Assembly (NCBI RefSeq): GCF_027257175.1
Contig: NZ_JAPFGD010000005.1
Location: 1 to 64,000, forward strand
Direction: 5' to 3'
DNA: 64,000 bases
Origin: Castellaniella sp. S9
Lineage (GTDB): Bacteria > Pseudomonadota > Gammaproteobacteria > Burkholderiales > Burkholderiaceae_B
Part shown: piece after piece, positions 43,496 through 51,711 of the stretch
How positions within the stretch are numbered: position 1 is the first letter of the stretch
How the letters are laid out: each line of letters begins with the position of its first letter
Notes under the pieces: model-generated
The model's database searches: none
Seen by the model: only the letters and a program-made list of their open reading frames with translations
What the model was told of the DNA's origin: nothing
Program-made: the position numbers and the translations under genes

Positions 43496-44509
43496 ATGGA
43501 CACGCCCGCGCGCCGCGACCGTCCGCTGGCCATCACCATGGGCGACGCCGCCGGCATCGGCCCCGAGCTGATCCTCAAGCTGTTCGCCGAGGGCCTGCCG
43601 CACCCCGCGGTGGTGTACGGTGATGCGGGCGCGCTGCGCGCCGCCCGCGGGCGCCTGGGATTGGACGACACCTTGCGCATCCAGGCCCTGGAGGCCGCCG
43701 GCGCCGGCACCACCGCCGGCGTCGTGGGCGTCCTGAACCGCTGGCAACCCCTGCCGGCGGACTTGCCGCCGGGCCGTGTGGATGCGCAAGCCGGTCGCGG
43801 CGCCTATGAATACCTTTGCCATGCGATCGACGATGCCGTGGATGGGCGCGTGCGGGCCTTGGTGACCGCGCCGCTCAACAAGCTGGCCATGCAGGCGGCG
43901 GGCCTGGAATTTCCAGGCCATACGGAAATACTCGCCGACCGCACGGGCACCACGGACTACGCCATGATGCTCGCCAATGCCGAGCTGCGCGTCATCCTGG
44001 CGACGATCCACATCCCCCTGGCGGCGGTGCCGGGCAGCCTCGATGTGGAATCGCAGCGGCGCATCATCGGCCTGGCCGACCGGGCCTGCCGCAGCGAGGG
44101 CATCGAACGCCCGCGCATCGCGGTCGCGGGCCTCAATCCGCACGCCGGCGAGGGCGGCCGGTTCGGCGACGAGGAGGCCCGCCACATCCTGCCGGCGATC
44201 CGCCGCGCGCAGGCTGACGGCCTGGACGCCAGCGGCCCCTGGCCGGGGGACACGGTATTCATGCGCGCCCGGCGCGGCGAATTCGACATCGTCGTGGCGC
44301 AGTATCACGACCAGGGCCTGATCCCGGTCAAGTACCTGGGCATCGAGGAAGGCGTCAACATCACGGTCGGCCTGCCCTTCGTGCGCACCAGCGTGGATCA
44401 CGGCACGGCCTTTGACATCGCGGGCCGTGGCATCGCCGATCCTGCCTCGCTGCGCGCGGCCTTGCACATGGCCCTGCGCATGAGCAGCGCCGATTCCGGC
44501 GGTGTTTAA
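43496..44509 (+). CDS. pdxA: 4-hydroxythreonine-4-phosphate dehydrogenase
   Basis: A 337-residue PdxA (E. coli 329). It oxidises 4-phosphohydroxy-L-threonine in pyridoxal phosphate synthesis. Family marks are ITMGDAAGIGPELI, VTAPLNKLAM, FPGHTEILAD, LNPHAGEGG and QYHDQGLIPVKYLG; the histidines in the last three bind the metal. The start MDTPARRDRP at 43496 gives a normal length; an in-frame start at 43418 would overlap the previous gene. Its TAA stop overlaps the dnaB stop on the other strand (TTAA, 44506-44509). Other B6 genes are absent nearby. Confidence 0.92.
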   Translation: MDTPARRDRPLAITMGDAAGIGPELILKLFAEGLPHPAVVYGDAGALRAARGRLGLDDTLRIQALEAAGAGTTAGVVGVLNRWQPLPADLPPGRVDAQAGRGAYEYLCHAIDDAVDGRVRALVTAPLNKLAMQAAGLEFPGHTEILADRTGTTDYAMMLANAELRVILATIHIPLAAVPGSLDVESQRRIIGLADRACRSEGIERPRIAVAGLNPHAGEGGRFGDEEARHILPAIRRAQADGLDASGPWPGDTVFMRARRGEFDIVVAQYHDQGLIPVKYLGIEEGVNITVGLPFVRTSVDHGTAFDIAGRGIADPASLRAALHMALRMSSADSGGV

Positions 44510-45879
44510 AAACCGGGCGCGGTCGAGAAATTCAAAAAGCGGGTGCTGGCACCCTGGAAGGTCAACCGCACCGTGCCGATCGGCCCGTTGCGCTGCTTGC
44601 CGACGATGATCTCGGCCGTGCCCTTGTCGGGCGAGTCGGGGTTGTAGACTTCGTCGCGGTAGATGAAGACGATCAGGTCCGCATCCTGCTCGATGGCGCC
44701 GGATTCACGCAGGTCGCTCATGACCGGGCGCTTGTTGGGGCGCTGCTCCAGGCTGCGGTTGAGCTGCGACAGGGCCACCACCGGGCAGTTGAGTTCCTTG
44801 GCCAGGCTCTTGAGCGAGCGGCTGATTTCCGAGATCTCGGTCGCCCGGTTCTCGCCGGCGCCGCTGGCCGACATCAGCTGCAAGTAGTCGATGATGATCA
44901 GGCCGAGCTGGCCGCACTGGCGCGCCAGGCGGCGCGCGCGGGCGCGCACCTCCATCGAGGTCAGCGCGGGCGTCTCGTCGATGTAGATCTGGGCCTCCTG
45001 GACGCGCTGGACGGCATGCGTCAGCCGCGGCCAGTCCTCCTGGGTCAGCTTGCCGGTGCGCATGCGGTGCTGGTCCAGCATGCCCACCGAGCCGACCATG
45101 CGCATGGCCAGTTGCACGGCGCCCATTTCCATCGAGAAGACCGCCACCGGCAGGCCCTGCTCGATGGCCACGTGCTCGCCGATGTTCATCGAGAAGGAGG
45201 TCTTGCCCATGGACGGACGGCCCGCCACGATCACCAGGTCGCCGGGCTGCAGGCCCGAGGTCATCCGGTCCAGGTCGGTAAAGCCGGTGGGCACCCCGGT
45301 GACGTCGGAATCGCCCTCGCGATGGTAGAGCTCGTCGATGCGGTTGACGACCTGGGACAGCAGCGGCTGGATTTCCTGGAAGCCGGCAGTCCCGCGCGCA
45401 CCCTCCTGGGCGATCTGGAACACGCGCGACTCGGCCTCGTCGAGGATCTGGCGCGCCTCCTTGCCCTGGGGATTGAAGGCGGTGGACGAGATTTCATCGG
45501 CGACCGAGACGAGCTTGCGCAGCATGGCGCGCTCGCGCACGATCTCGGCATAGCGGCGGATGTTGGCGGCCGAAGGCGTGTTGTGCGCCAGCGCATTCAG
45601 GTAGGCGAGGCCGCCGCATTCCTCGGCCTTGCCCGCGATGGCCAGGGACTCGTGCACGGTCACCACGTCGGCCGGCCGCGCCAGGCCCACCAGGCGCGTG
45701 ATGTGCTGCCAGATCAGGCGGTGGTCGAACCGATAGAAATCGTCGTCGATCAGGACGTCGGCGATCCGGTCGAATGCGGCATTGTCCAGCAGCAGGCCGC
45801 CCAGCACGGATTGCTCGGCCTCGACCGAGTGCGGGGGCACGCGCAGATAGTCCAGTTGCGCATCCGTATCGATTTCCAC
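44506..45879 (-). CDS. dnaB: Replicative DNA helicase DnaB
   Basis: About 457 residues, near the 471 of E. coli DnaB. The N-terminal domain has VPPHSVEAEQSVLGGLLLDN. The RecA-like C-terminal motor has Walker A VAGRPSMGKTSFSMN, LGLIIIDYLQLMS and SEISRSLKSLAKEL. It unwinds DNA at the replication fork as a hexamer. The start is best placed at GTG 45879, which has GAGGA seven bases upstream; a TTG at 45885 is in frame but too close to that site. It lies 112 bases downstream of rplI, beyond a terminator, so it probably has its own promoter. Confidence 0.96.
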   Translation of the reverse strand: MEIDTDAQLDYLRVPPHSVEAEQSVLGGLLLDNAAFDRIADVLIDDDFYRFDHRLIWQHITRLVGLARPADVVTVHESLAIAGKAEECGGLAYLNALAHNTPSAANIRRYAEIVRERAMLRKLVSVADEISSTAFNPQGKEARQILDEAESRVFQIAQEGARGTAGFQEIQPLLSQVVNRIDELYHREGDSDVTGVPTGFTDLDRMTSGLQPGDLVIVAGRPSMGKTSFSMNIGEHVAIEQGLPVAVFSMEMGAVQLAMRMVGSVGMLDQHRMRTGKLTQEDWPRLTHAVQRVQEAQIYIDETPALTSMEVRARARRLARQCGQLGLIIIDYLQLMSASGAGENRATEISEISRSLKSLAKELNCPVVALSQLNRSLEQRPNKRPVMSDLRESGAIEQDADLIVFIYRDEVYNPDSPDKGTAEIIVGKQRNGPIGTVRLTFQGASTRFLNFSTAPGF

Positions 45880-45911
45880 GCCCAATCCTCTTTGTGCCGC
45901 CTGATCGTTCA

Positions 45912-45946
45912 GGGAAAAAACAAAAGGCCGGCATCACGCCGGCCTT
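45912..45946 (-). terminator. Rho-independent terminator after rplI
   Basis: Minus strand: a 9-base perfect stem (AAGGCCGGC / GCCGGCCTT, 45924-45946) with a 5-base loop, followed by TTTTGTTTTTT. It closes the rpsF-priB-rpsR-rplI operon before dnaB. Confidence 0.9.
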
Positions 45947-45991
45947 ACTGGCGCCATCCTTAGAGCATAGCACCCGTTGCGCAAATGGCGA

Positions 45992-46447
45992 TCACGCCAT
46001 TTCGCCTTGCACCACCACGGTGATGTCGGACACCACGTCGGCGTGCAGCGCAACCTGCAGCGGGTACTCGCCCACCGCCTTGATCGCGCCGTCGGGCATG
46101 CGGACCTGGGACTTGTGCACATCGGCGAAACCGGCTGCCTGCAAGGCGGCGGCGACGTCCATGTTGGTGACCGAACCGAACAAGCGGCCGTCCACGCCGG
46201 CCTTCTGGCCGATCACCAGGTTGTATCCGGCCAGCTTTTCGCCGACGGCCTGGGCCGCGGCCAGCTTGTCGGCCTGTTGCTTTTCGAGTTCGGCGCGGCG
46301 CGCCTCGAATTCCTTCAGCGCGGCATCGGTCGCCCGGCGCGCGATGCGCTGCGGGATCAGGTAGTTGCGCGCATAGCCGTCGCGCACGCGCACGACCTCG
46401 CCGAGGTTGCCGAGATTGACGACTTTTTCAAGCAGAATGACTTGCAT
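45992..46447 (-). CDS. rplI: 50S ribosomal protein L9
   Basis: A 151-residue L9. The N-terminal rRNA-binding domain has [19 protein letters not shown] and [15 protein letters not shown], the family signature. A long central helix (about 40-75) leads to the C-terminal domain. L9 binds 23S rRNA near L1. It is the last gene of rpsF-priB-rpsR-rplI, 16 bases after rpsR, and is followed by a strong terminator. Confidence 0.97.
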   Translation of the reverse strand: MQVILLEKVVNLGNLGEVVRVRDGYARNYLIPQRIARRATDAALKEFEARRAELEKQQADKLAAAQAVGEKLAGYNLVIGQKAGVDGRLFGSVTNMDVAAALQAAGFADVHKSQVRMPDGAIKAVGEYPLQVALHADVVSDITVVVQGEMA

Positions 46448-46463
46448 GACGATTGACCTCGGA

Positions 46464-46736
46464 TCAGTTGTGGTTGTCGGTGTACGGCAACAGGGCCAGG
46501 AAACGCGCGCGCTTGATGGCGGTGTCCAACTGGCGCTGGTAGTGCGCCTTGGTGCCGGTCAGGCGGGCGGGAATGATCTTGCCGTTTTCCTGGATGAAAT
46601 CGCGCAGCGTGTCCAGGTCCTTGTAGTCGATCTCGTCGACATTGGCGGCCGTGAAGCGGCAGAACTTGCGGCGCTTGAACAGCGGGTTCTGCTGGTTGAA
46701 TTTGCGTTTTTCCTTGGACTTTTTGAAGTAAGCCAT
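46464..46736 (-). CDS. rpsR: 30S ribosomal protein S18
   Basis: A 90-residue S18. It has [26 protein letters not shown] and [20 protein letters not shown], the last matching the conserved S18 core. It binds S6 on the 30S platform, and the S6 gene is in the same operon. The ATG at 46736 follows priB by 53 bases. Confidence 0.97.
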   Translation of the reverse strand: MAYFKKSKEKRKFNQQNPLFKRRKFCRFTAANVDEIDYKDLDTLRDFIQENGKIIPARLTGTKAHYQRQLDTAIKRARFLALLPYTDNHN

Positions 46737-46789
46737 GATGGTTGCCTTTAACCTTTAACGTTTGCCGGGCCTGTGCCCGGAGTATTCAT

Positions 46790-47083
46790 TCATGAGCGGC
46801 GGGATGCGCGGGTGACATGCAGGACCAGCCTGGAAGAGCCTTTGCGCGACGGCGCGAGAAACCCCTCGACGTCCATGCCGCAACCCAGCGGGGCATCGGA
46901 CAGCAGCAAGGCCATTTCGCCCAGGGCCACCGCCGGAATTTCCAGTTCGACCCGGCGCGGATGCCCGGCTTCGGAAACCTCGGACTCGTGCGCCAGCCGC
47001 ATGTGCAGGATCGGAATGCCCGCCGGTGTATGCCGCAGCGCGTCGATTTCAAGCACGCGCGCACCGAGTTCCAGACGGTTCAA
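46790..47083 (-). CDS. priB: Primosomal replication protein N (PriB)
   Basis: A 97-residue single OB-fold protein in the usual place between rpsF and rps[14 protein letters not shown] and [18 protein letters not shown] match the PriB start. It helps PriA reload the replisome on stalled forks. The start is TTG at 47083: there is no ATG or GTG in frame between the rpsF stop and this codon. The upstream Shine-Dalgarno is weak, so coupling to rpsF translation is likely. Confidence 0.9.
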   Translation of the reverse strand: MNRLELGARVLEIDALRHTPAGIPILHMRLAHESEVSEAGHPRRVELEIPAVALGEMALLLSDAPLGCGMDVEGFLAPSRKGSSRLVLHVTRASRRS

Positions 47084-47111
47084 ATCCAGGCCCGCCCCGA
47101 CCGCCGTCCGA

Positions 47112-47489
47112 TCAGGACTGCGCCGCGGGCGCCTCGGCGGATGCCGACGCCTTGCGGGCTTCCTCGCGCTCGACCGACTTCATCATGACCGACGGCGTGG
47201 ACTGCGCGGCCTTGGTCTTGATGAACAGGTAACGCAGGATCGCGTCATTGTAGCGGAACGAATGCTCGAGCTCGTCCAGGGCGGCCTGGTCGCACTCGAT
47301 GTTGAAGCACACGTAGTGCGCCTTGACGAGCTTCTGGATGGGATAGGCCAGCTGGCGGCGGCCCCAGTCCTCGAGACGGTGGATCTGGCCGCCGTGGGCG
47401 GTGACCATGGCCTGGTAACGCTCGATCATGGCGGGCACCTGCTCGCTTTGATCGGGATGCACGATGAACACTACTTCGTAGTGACGCAT
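47112..47489 (-). CDS. rpsF: 30S ribosomal protein S6
   Basis: A 125-residue S6. [25 protein letters not shown], taken as [18 protein letters not shown], and [19 protein letters not shown] are characteristic. The C-terminal tail is acidic and Ala-rich, as is common. It binds S18 and 16S rRNA. The start at 47489 is preceded by AAGGAG eight bases upstream. A promoter lies about 90 bases upstream. It is the first gene of the operon. Confidence 0.97.
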   Translation of the reverse strand: MRHYEVVFIVHPDQSEQVPAMIERYQAMVTAHGGQIHRLEDWGRRQLAYPIQKLVKAHYVCFNIECDQAALDELEHSFRYNDAILRYLFIKTKAAQSTPSVMMKSVEREEARKASASAEAPAAQS

Positions 47490-47574
47490 GGATGAACTCC
47501 TTGAGGATATCTGCGATGTTGACAGACAGCCCGTCGGCACGACAGTTTCGGCCGATCGAGCAAGAAAACCAGTT

Positions 47575-47603
47575 ATTCTAGCAATATATCGGCCGTATCA
47601 CAA
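47575..47603 (-). promoter_or_regulatory. rpsF operon promoter
   Basis: On the minus strand TTGTGA (47598-47603) and TAGAAT (47575-47580) are exactly 17 bases apart. The -35 overlaps the folE2 stop codon. It should drive rpsF-priB-rpsR-rplI with a leader of about 80 nt. Confidence 0.75.
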
Positions 47604-48407
47604 ATCGCTGACGACCATGGCATAGGCGGAATGGTTGTGGATGGACTCGAAGTTCTCGGCCTCGACCCGGTAGCCCTCGACCCCGGGCAGGTCCCGCAGC
47701 ATGCCCGCCACGTCGCGCACCAGGTCCTCGACGAATTTCGGATTGTCGTAGGCGCGCTCGGTGACGTGCTTCTCGTCCACGCGCTTGAGCAGCCCCCAGA
47801 GCTCGCAGGAAGCCTGGCCCTCGACGCCTCCGATGAGGGCGTCCAGGGCGGCCTGCGCGGGCGCGGCATAGTCCAGGTGCACGCTGACGTGCGAACGCTG
47901 GTTGTGCGCGCCGTATTCCGAGATGGCCTTCGAGCATGGGCACAGGCTGGTGACCGGCACCTGGACGTCCATCGAGAACCGCGCCTCGGCCCCCCGGCGC
48001 GCCCGCGCCGTCCAGCGCACCTGGTAATCCATCAGGCTGCGCACGCCGGACACCGGCGCGGCCTTGTCCATGAAATAGGGAAATGCGGCGGTGAGGTCGC
48101 CTTCCTGCGCATCGAGCAGCTCGAGCATGTCGTCGGCCACCCGGCAAAAGGCCTGCGGGTCCAGCGGCGTGCCGCGGTACCGTCCCAGCAACGCCACGAA
48201 ACGCGACATGTGGGTGCCTTTTTCCGTCGCCGGCAGGGCGACGGTGAGCTCCCAGTCGGCGACCGTCGCCTGGGGCCCGCCCTCGCCCCCCAGCACCAGA
48301 GGATGGCGCACCCCCCGCACGCCGACCCGCTGGATGGGGATCCGGCGGGTATCCGGGCTGCGCTGCACGTCCGGCATGGAGGCCGGCGGCTCGGTCACGA
48401 TGGTCAT
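47598..48407 (-). CDS. folE2: GTP cyclohydrolase FolE2 (type IB)
   Basis: A 269-residue GCYH-IB. It converts GTP to 7,8-dihydroneopterin triphosphate for folate (and queuosine) synthesis, using various divalent metals rather than zinc only. The catalytic cysteine is in [21 protein letters not shown], taken as [30 protein letters not shown] and [11 protein letters not shown] are family marks. The ATG overlaps the dxs stop. It is the last gene of xseB-ispA-dxs-folE2. In many bacteria folE2 is zinc-regulated; no Zur site was noticed here, and it is carried along with an isoprenoid operon instead. Confidence 0.93.
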   Translation of the reverse strand: MTIVTEPPASMPDVQRSPDTRRIPIQRVGVRGVRHPLVLGGEGGPQATVADWELTVALPATEKGTHMSRFVALLGRYRGTPLDPQAFCRVADDMLELLDAQEGDLTAAFPYFMDKAAPVSGVRSLMDYQVRWTARARRGAEARFSMDVQVPVTSLCPCSKAISEYGAHNQRSHVSVHLDYAAPAQAALDALIGGVEGQASCELWGLLKRVDEKHVTERAYDNPKFVEDLVRDVAGMLRDLPGVEGYRVEAENFESIHNHSAYAMVVSDL

Positions 48408-50290
48408 TGCGATTCCCTTGAAAAGCGTCGGCGCACCGACGCCTCGATTCCCTGGGCATCCAGTCCGAGCTCGGACAGGATGGCTTTCTGGTCGCCGTGG
48501 TCGATGAACATGTCGGGCAGGCCCAGCAGCAGGACGGGATGCTGGATGGCGGCGCGGCTGAAATATTCCTGGACGGCGCTGCCCGCCCCCCCCATGACGG
48601 CGGCCTCTTCGAGGGTGACGAAGGCCTCGTGGGTCTGCGCCAGGCGCTGCAGCAGGTCCTCGTCCAGCGGCTTGACGAAGCGCATGTCCACCAGCGTCGC
48701 ATCCAGGGCTTCGGCCGCCCGTGCCGCCTCTGGAAGGAGCGTGCCGAACACCAGCAGCGCGATGCGTGCGCCCTCGCGGCGCACCACGCCCCGGCCGATC
48801 GGCACGGGCTCGAGGGTGGCCCCCGGGTCGGCGCCGCACCCGGCGCCGCGCGGATAGCGCACCGAGGCCGGCCCCGGGTGCAGGAAACAGGTATTGAGCA
48901 GCAGGCGCGCCTCATGCTCGTCCGAGGGGGTCGCCACCACCATGTTGGGCACGCAGCGCAAGTACGCGATGTCGTAGTTGCCGGCATGGGTGGCGCCGTC
49001 GGCGCCCACGATGCCGGCGCGGTCCAGGGCCAGCGTGACGTCGAGATCCTGCAGCGCGACGTCATGGATCAGTTGATCGTAGGCCCGCTGCAGGAAGGTG
49101 GAATAGATGGCGACGACGGGCTTGACGCCCTCGCAGGCCAGGCCCGCCGCGAACGTCAGGGCATGCTGTTCGGCGATCCCGACGTCGAAATAGCGGCTGG
49201 GGAAGCGCCGCTCGAATTCGACCAGGCCGCTGCCCTCGCGCATGGCCGGGGTGATGCCGACCAGGCGCGGATCGGCCTCGGCCATGTCGCACAGCCAGCG
49301 CCCGAACACCTGGGTGAAGGTCGTGCGCGACGGCGCGGAGGGTTTCTGGATGCCGATGCTGGGGTCGAATTTGCCGGGGCCGTGATACAGCACGGGATCC
49401 GCCTCGGCGAGCTTGTAGCCCTGGCCCTTGCGGGTGACGACGTGCAGAAACTGCAGGCCGCCCAGCGACCGCAGGTTCTCGAGCGTGGGCACCAGCACAT
49501 CCAGGTCGTGCCCGTCGATCGGCCCCATGTAATTGAAGCCGAGCTCCTCGAACAGGGTGGCCGGCGACAGCATGCCCTTGGCATGGCCTTCGAGCTTGCG
49601 CGCCAGTTCGAGCACCGGCGGCACGTGCTGCAGCACCGCGCGCCCCATGGTCTTGGCGCGCGCATAGAACTGCCCCGACAACAGGCGGGCGAAATAGTAG
49701 TTCAAGGCGCCCACCGGCGGCGAGATCGACATGTCGTTGTCGTTGAGCACGACCAGCAGGTTGATCCCGGGCGTCACGCCGGCGTTGTTCAGCGCCTCGA
49801 AGGCCATGCCGGCGCTCATGGCGCCGTCGCCGATCACTGCGATGTGCTGGCGCTGCACGCCGGCATTGCGCGAAGCCACGGCCATCCCCAGGGCGGCCGA
49901 GATCGAGGTCGAGGAATGCGCCGTGCCGAAGGCGTCGTAGGGGGATTCGCTGCGCTTGGGAAAGCCCGAAATGCCACCGCGCTGGCGCAGGCCGGCCATT
50001 TGCTCGCGCCGGCCGGTCAGGATCTTGTGGGGATAGGACTGGTGTCCGACATCCCAGATCAGGCGGTCGTCAGGCGTATCGAATACGTGGTGCAGCGCCA
50101 GGGTGAGTTCGACCGTCCCCAGGTTCGAGGACAGGTGCCCGCCCGTGCGCGACACGGATTCCAGGACGAAGGCGCGCAGTTCGGTCGCCAGCGCCTTGAG
50201 TTCGCGCCGGTCCAGGCGGCGCACGTCCGCCGGCGAGGCGATCTGCTGCAGCAAGCTCGTAGTCATTCCTTCAGGCATCATCGCATCCAT
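48404..50290 (-). CDS. dxs: 1-deoxy-D-xylulose-5-phosphate synthase
   Basis: A TPP enzyme of about 620-628 residues (E. coli 620). It condenses pyruvate and glyceraldehyde-3-phosphate, the first step of the MEP isoprenoid pathway. [18 protein letters not shown] carries the TPP/metal motif; [15 protein letters not shown] and [15 protein letters not shown] are typical. Possible starts are 50290, 50278 and 50266 ([18 protein letters not shown]); the last fits the family best but GAAGGA abuts it with no gap. It lies between ispA and folE2 in one operon. Confidence 0.95.
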   Translation of the reverse strand: MDAMMPEGMTTSLLQQIASPADVRRLDRRELKALATELRAFVLESVSRTGGHLSSNLGTVELTLALHHVFDTPDDRLIWDVGHQSYPHKILTGRREQMAGLRQRGGISGFPKRSESPYDAFGTAHSSTSISAALGMAVASRNAGVQRQHIAVIGDGAMSAGMAFEALNNAGVTPGINLLVVLNDNDMSISPPVGALNYYFARLLSGQFYARAKTMGRAVLQHVPPVLELARKLEGHAKGMLSPATLFEELGFNYMGPIDGHDLDVLVPTLENLRSLGGLQFLHVVTRKGQGYKLAEADPVLYHGPGKFDPSIGIQKPSAPSRTTFTQVFGRWLCDMAEADPRLVGITPAMREGSGLVEFERRFPSRYFDVGIAEQHALTFAAGLACEGVKPVVAIYSTFLQRAYDQLIHDVALQDLDVTLALDRAGIVGADGATHAGNYDIAYLRCVPNMVVATPSDEHEARLLLNTCFLHPGPASVRYPRGAGCGADPGATLEPVPIGRGVVRREGARIALLVFGTLLPEAARAAEALDATLVDMRFVKPLDEDLLQRLAQTHEAFVTLEEAAVMGGAGSAVQEYFSRAAIQHPVLLLGLPDMFIDHGDQKAILSELGLDAQGIEASVRRRFSRESQ

Positions 50291-50338
50291 GGGATCTGCT
50301 CGGGACGGTCGGTACGGCGGGGTCGGTGCGCACAGGCG

Positions 50339-51253
50339 CTAGCACGTCCGGCCGATGATGAAATCGGCCAGCTCGTGCAAGCGGCATGCCGGGGGCCCCA
50401 GGGGTCGCAAGGCCTCGTGGGCCTGTACGCGCAGGTTTTCGAGCAGGGCGCGCGAACCCTCGAGGCCCATCACGGACACATAGGTGGGCTTGGCGCTGGC
50501 GGCGTCCTTGCCGGCGGTCTTGCCCAATGTGGCCGTATCGCCGGTCACGTCGAGGATGTCGTCGACCACCTGGAACGCCAGGCCGATCACCCCCGCATAG
50601 GCCTCCAGGCCTTCGCGCGCGGTCGATCCGGCACCCGCCACGATGCCGCCCAGCAGCACGCTGGCCTCGAGCATGGCGCCGGTCTTCATGCGGTGCATGC
50701 GCTGCAGGTCCTCGATCGGCAGGCTGCAGCCGACGCTTTCGCAATCGATCGCCTGGCCGCCGGCCATGCCGAAGCTGCCCGCCGAGCGGGCGAGCAATTG
50801 TACCGCTTGCACGGTGAGCGCCGGCGCGATGGGCATCTGGGCCAGCAGGTCGAAGGCCAGCGGCTGCAGGGCGTCGCCCGCCAGCATGGCCAGGGTCTCG
50901 TTGAACTGCCGGTGCACCGTGGGGCGGCCGCGACGCAGGTCGTCGTCGTCCATGCAGGGCAGATCGTCGTGCACCAGGGAATAGGCGTGGATGAGTTCGA
51001 CCGCCGCGGCGGCATAGTCCAGGGCCAGTTCCTGGGCCATCGCCGCCGATCCGGCCTGCAGGCTGGCCTCGCCCGCCGCATGGACCAGCGCCGCGCGCAC
51101 GCGCTTGCCGGGCCCGAGGACCGCATAGCGCATGGCCTCGTGCAGGCGCGCGGGCCCTTCGTCGACGGTGGGCAGGAGCTCGTCGAGGACCGACTCGGTG
51201 TGCTCGACGGTTTCGCGCAGCCACTGGTCGAAAGCGATCTGGACGGTGCTCAT
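50339..51253 (-). CDS. ispA: Farnesyl diphosphate synthase (geranyltranstransferase)
   Basis: A 304-residue short-chain trans-prenyltransferase. The first aspartate-rich motif is in LVHDDLPCMDDDDLRRGRPT and the second in FQVVDDILDVTGD. It makes C15 farnesyl diphosphate from IPP and DMAPP, the substrate of HpnD elsewhere in the window. It follows xseB by an ATGA overlap and precedes dxs by 48 bases, the classic xseB-ispA-dxs order. Confidence 0.95.
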   Translation of the reverse strand: MSTVQIAFDQWLRETVEHTESVLDELLPTVDEGPARLHEAMRYAVLGPGKRVRAALVHAAGEASLQAGSAAMAQELALDYAAAAVELIHAYSLVHDDLPCMDDDDLRRGRPTVHRQFNETLAMLAGDALQPLAFDLLAQMPIAPALTVQAVQLLARSAGSFGMAGGQAIDCESVGCSLPIEDLQRMHRMKTGAMLEASVLLGGIVAGAGSTAREGLEAYAGVIGLAFQVVDDILDVTGDTATLGKTAGKDAASAKPTYVSVMGLEGSRALLENLRVQAHEALRPLGPPACRLHELADFIIGRTC

Positions 51254-51525
51254 GCATCCCCCCCGGCATCGCCGGCATCCAGCGGGCGCAGCAGCTGCCC
51301 TTGCAATACGCTGACCTGGCGCTCGGCCGCCTCCAGGCGCTGCTGGCAGACGCGCGCCAGGGCGACGCCGCGCTCGTAGGCGGCGATGGATTCGTCCAGG
51401 CCCATGTCGCCGGCGCCCATGCGCCCGGCGAGGGCTTCGAGCTCGGCCAGGGCCTGCTCGAAGTCGGCGGGCAGGCTCTGGGCCGGCGCGGATGCCGCAT
51501 CCGGCGGTGTGTGCTTGTCGACCAT
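51250..51525 (-). CDS. xseB: Exodeoxyribonuclease VII small subunit
   Basis: A 91-residue XseB. DFEQALAELEALAGRMGAGD and LDESIAAYERGVALARVCQQRLEAAE are the conserved helical core that caps XseA. Exo VII degrades single-stranded DNA from both ends. The start MVDKHTPP at 51525 matches the family; in-frame frames upstream are spurious. It is the first gene of the xseB-ispA-dxs-folE2 operon; xseA is not in the window. Confidence 0.92.
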   Translation of the reverse strand: MVDKHTPPDAASAPAQSLPADFEQALAELEALAGRMGAGDMGLDESIAAYERGVALARVCQQRLEAAERQVSVLQGQLLRPLDAGDAGGDA

Positions 51526-51553
51526 GTGTTTCGTCAAAAGGATTCCATCCCGA

Positions 51554-51582
51554 ATTGTACGGGAACCCCGCGCACGGATAAA
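51554..51582 (-). promoter_or_regulatory. Candidate promoter for xseB-ispA-dxs-folE2
   Basis: On the minus strand TACAAT (51554-51559) has a weak TTTATC -35 (51577-51582) at 17 bases. It lies 28 bases upstream of the xseB ATG. The -10 is good; the -35 is poor. Confidence 0.45.
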
Positions 51583-51612
51583 ACGGCGGTCCGACCCGCG
51601 CAAGCGCATGGG

Positions 51613-51618
51613 GTACAA
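51613..51618 (+). promoter_or_regulatory. Candidate -10 box for the Rieske oxygenase gene
   Basis: TACAAT in the divergent xseB/oxygenase gap, about 93 bases ahead of the oxygenase ATG. No convincing -35. The rest of the 186-base gap holds T-rich stretches but no clear hairpin-plus-T terminator. Confidence 0.35.
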
Positions 51619-51711
51619 TTTCGGTCCTTTTTCGGAAAACCTCCGGTCACTCCGATTTTTTCTTCGCAGCGGCGCGGCCCCGCGCCCGCATTCATCTTTG
51701 CGGGGGGAATC

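Noticed and set aside
47490-47540. N-terminal extension of S6 upstream of 47489
   Set aside because: The extra residues are not S6-like and would remove the good AAGGAG spacing.
47490-47574. S6:S18 autoregulatory RNA in the rpsF leader
   Set aside because: The leader has GC-rich pairing potential, but I could not draw the bulged-CCG stem of the known S6:S18 motif. A covariance-model scan would decide.
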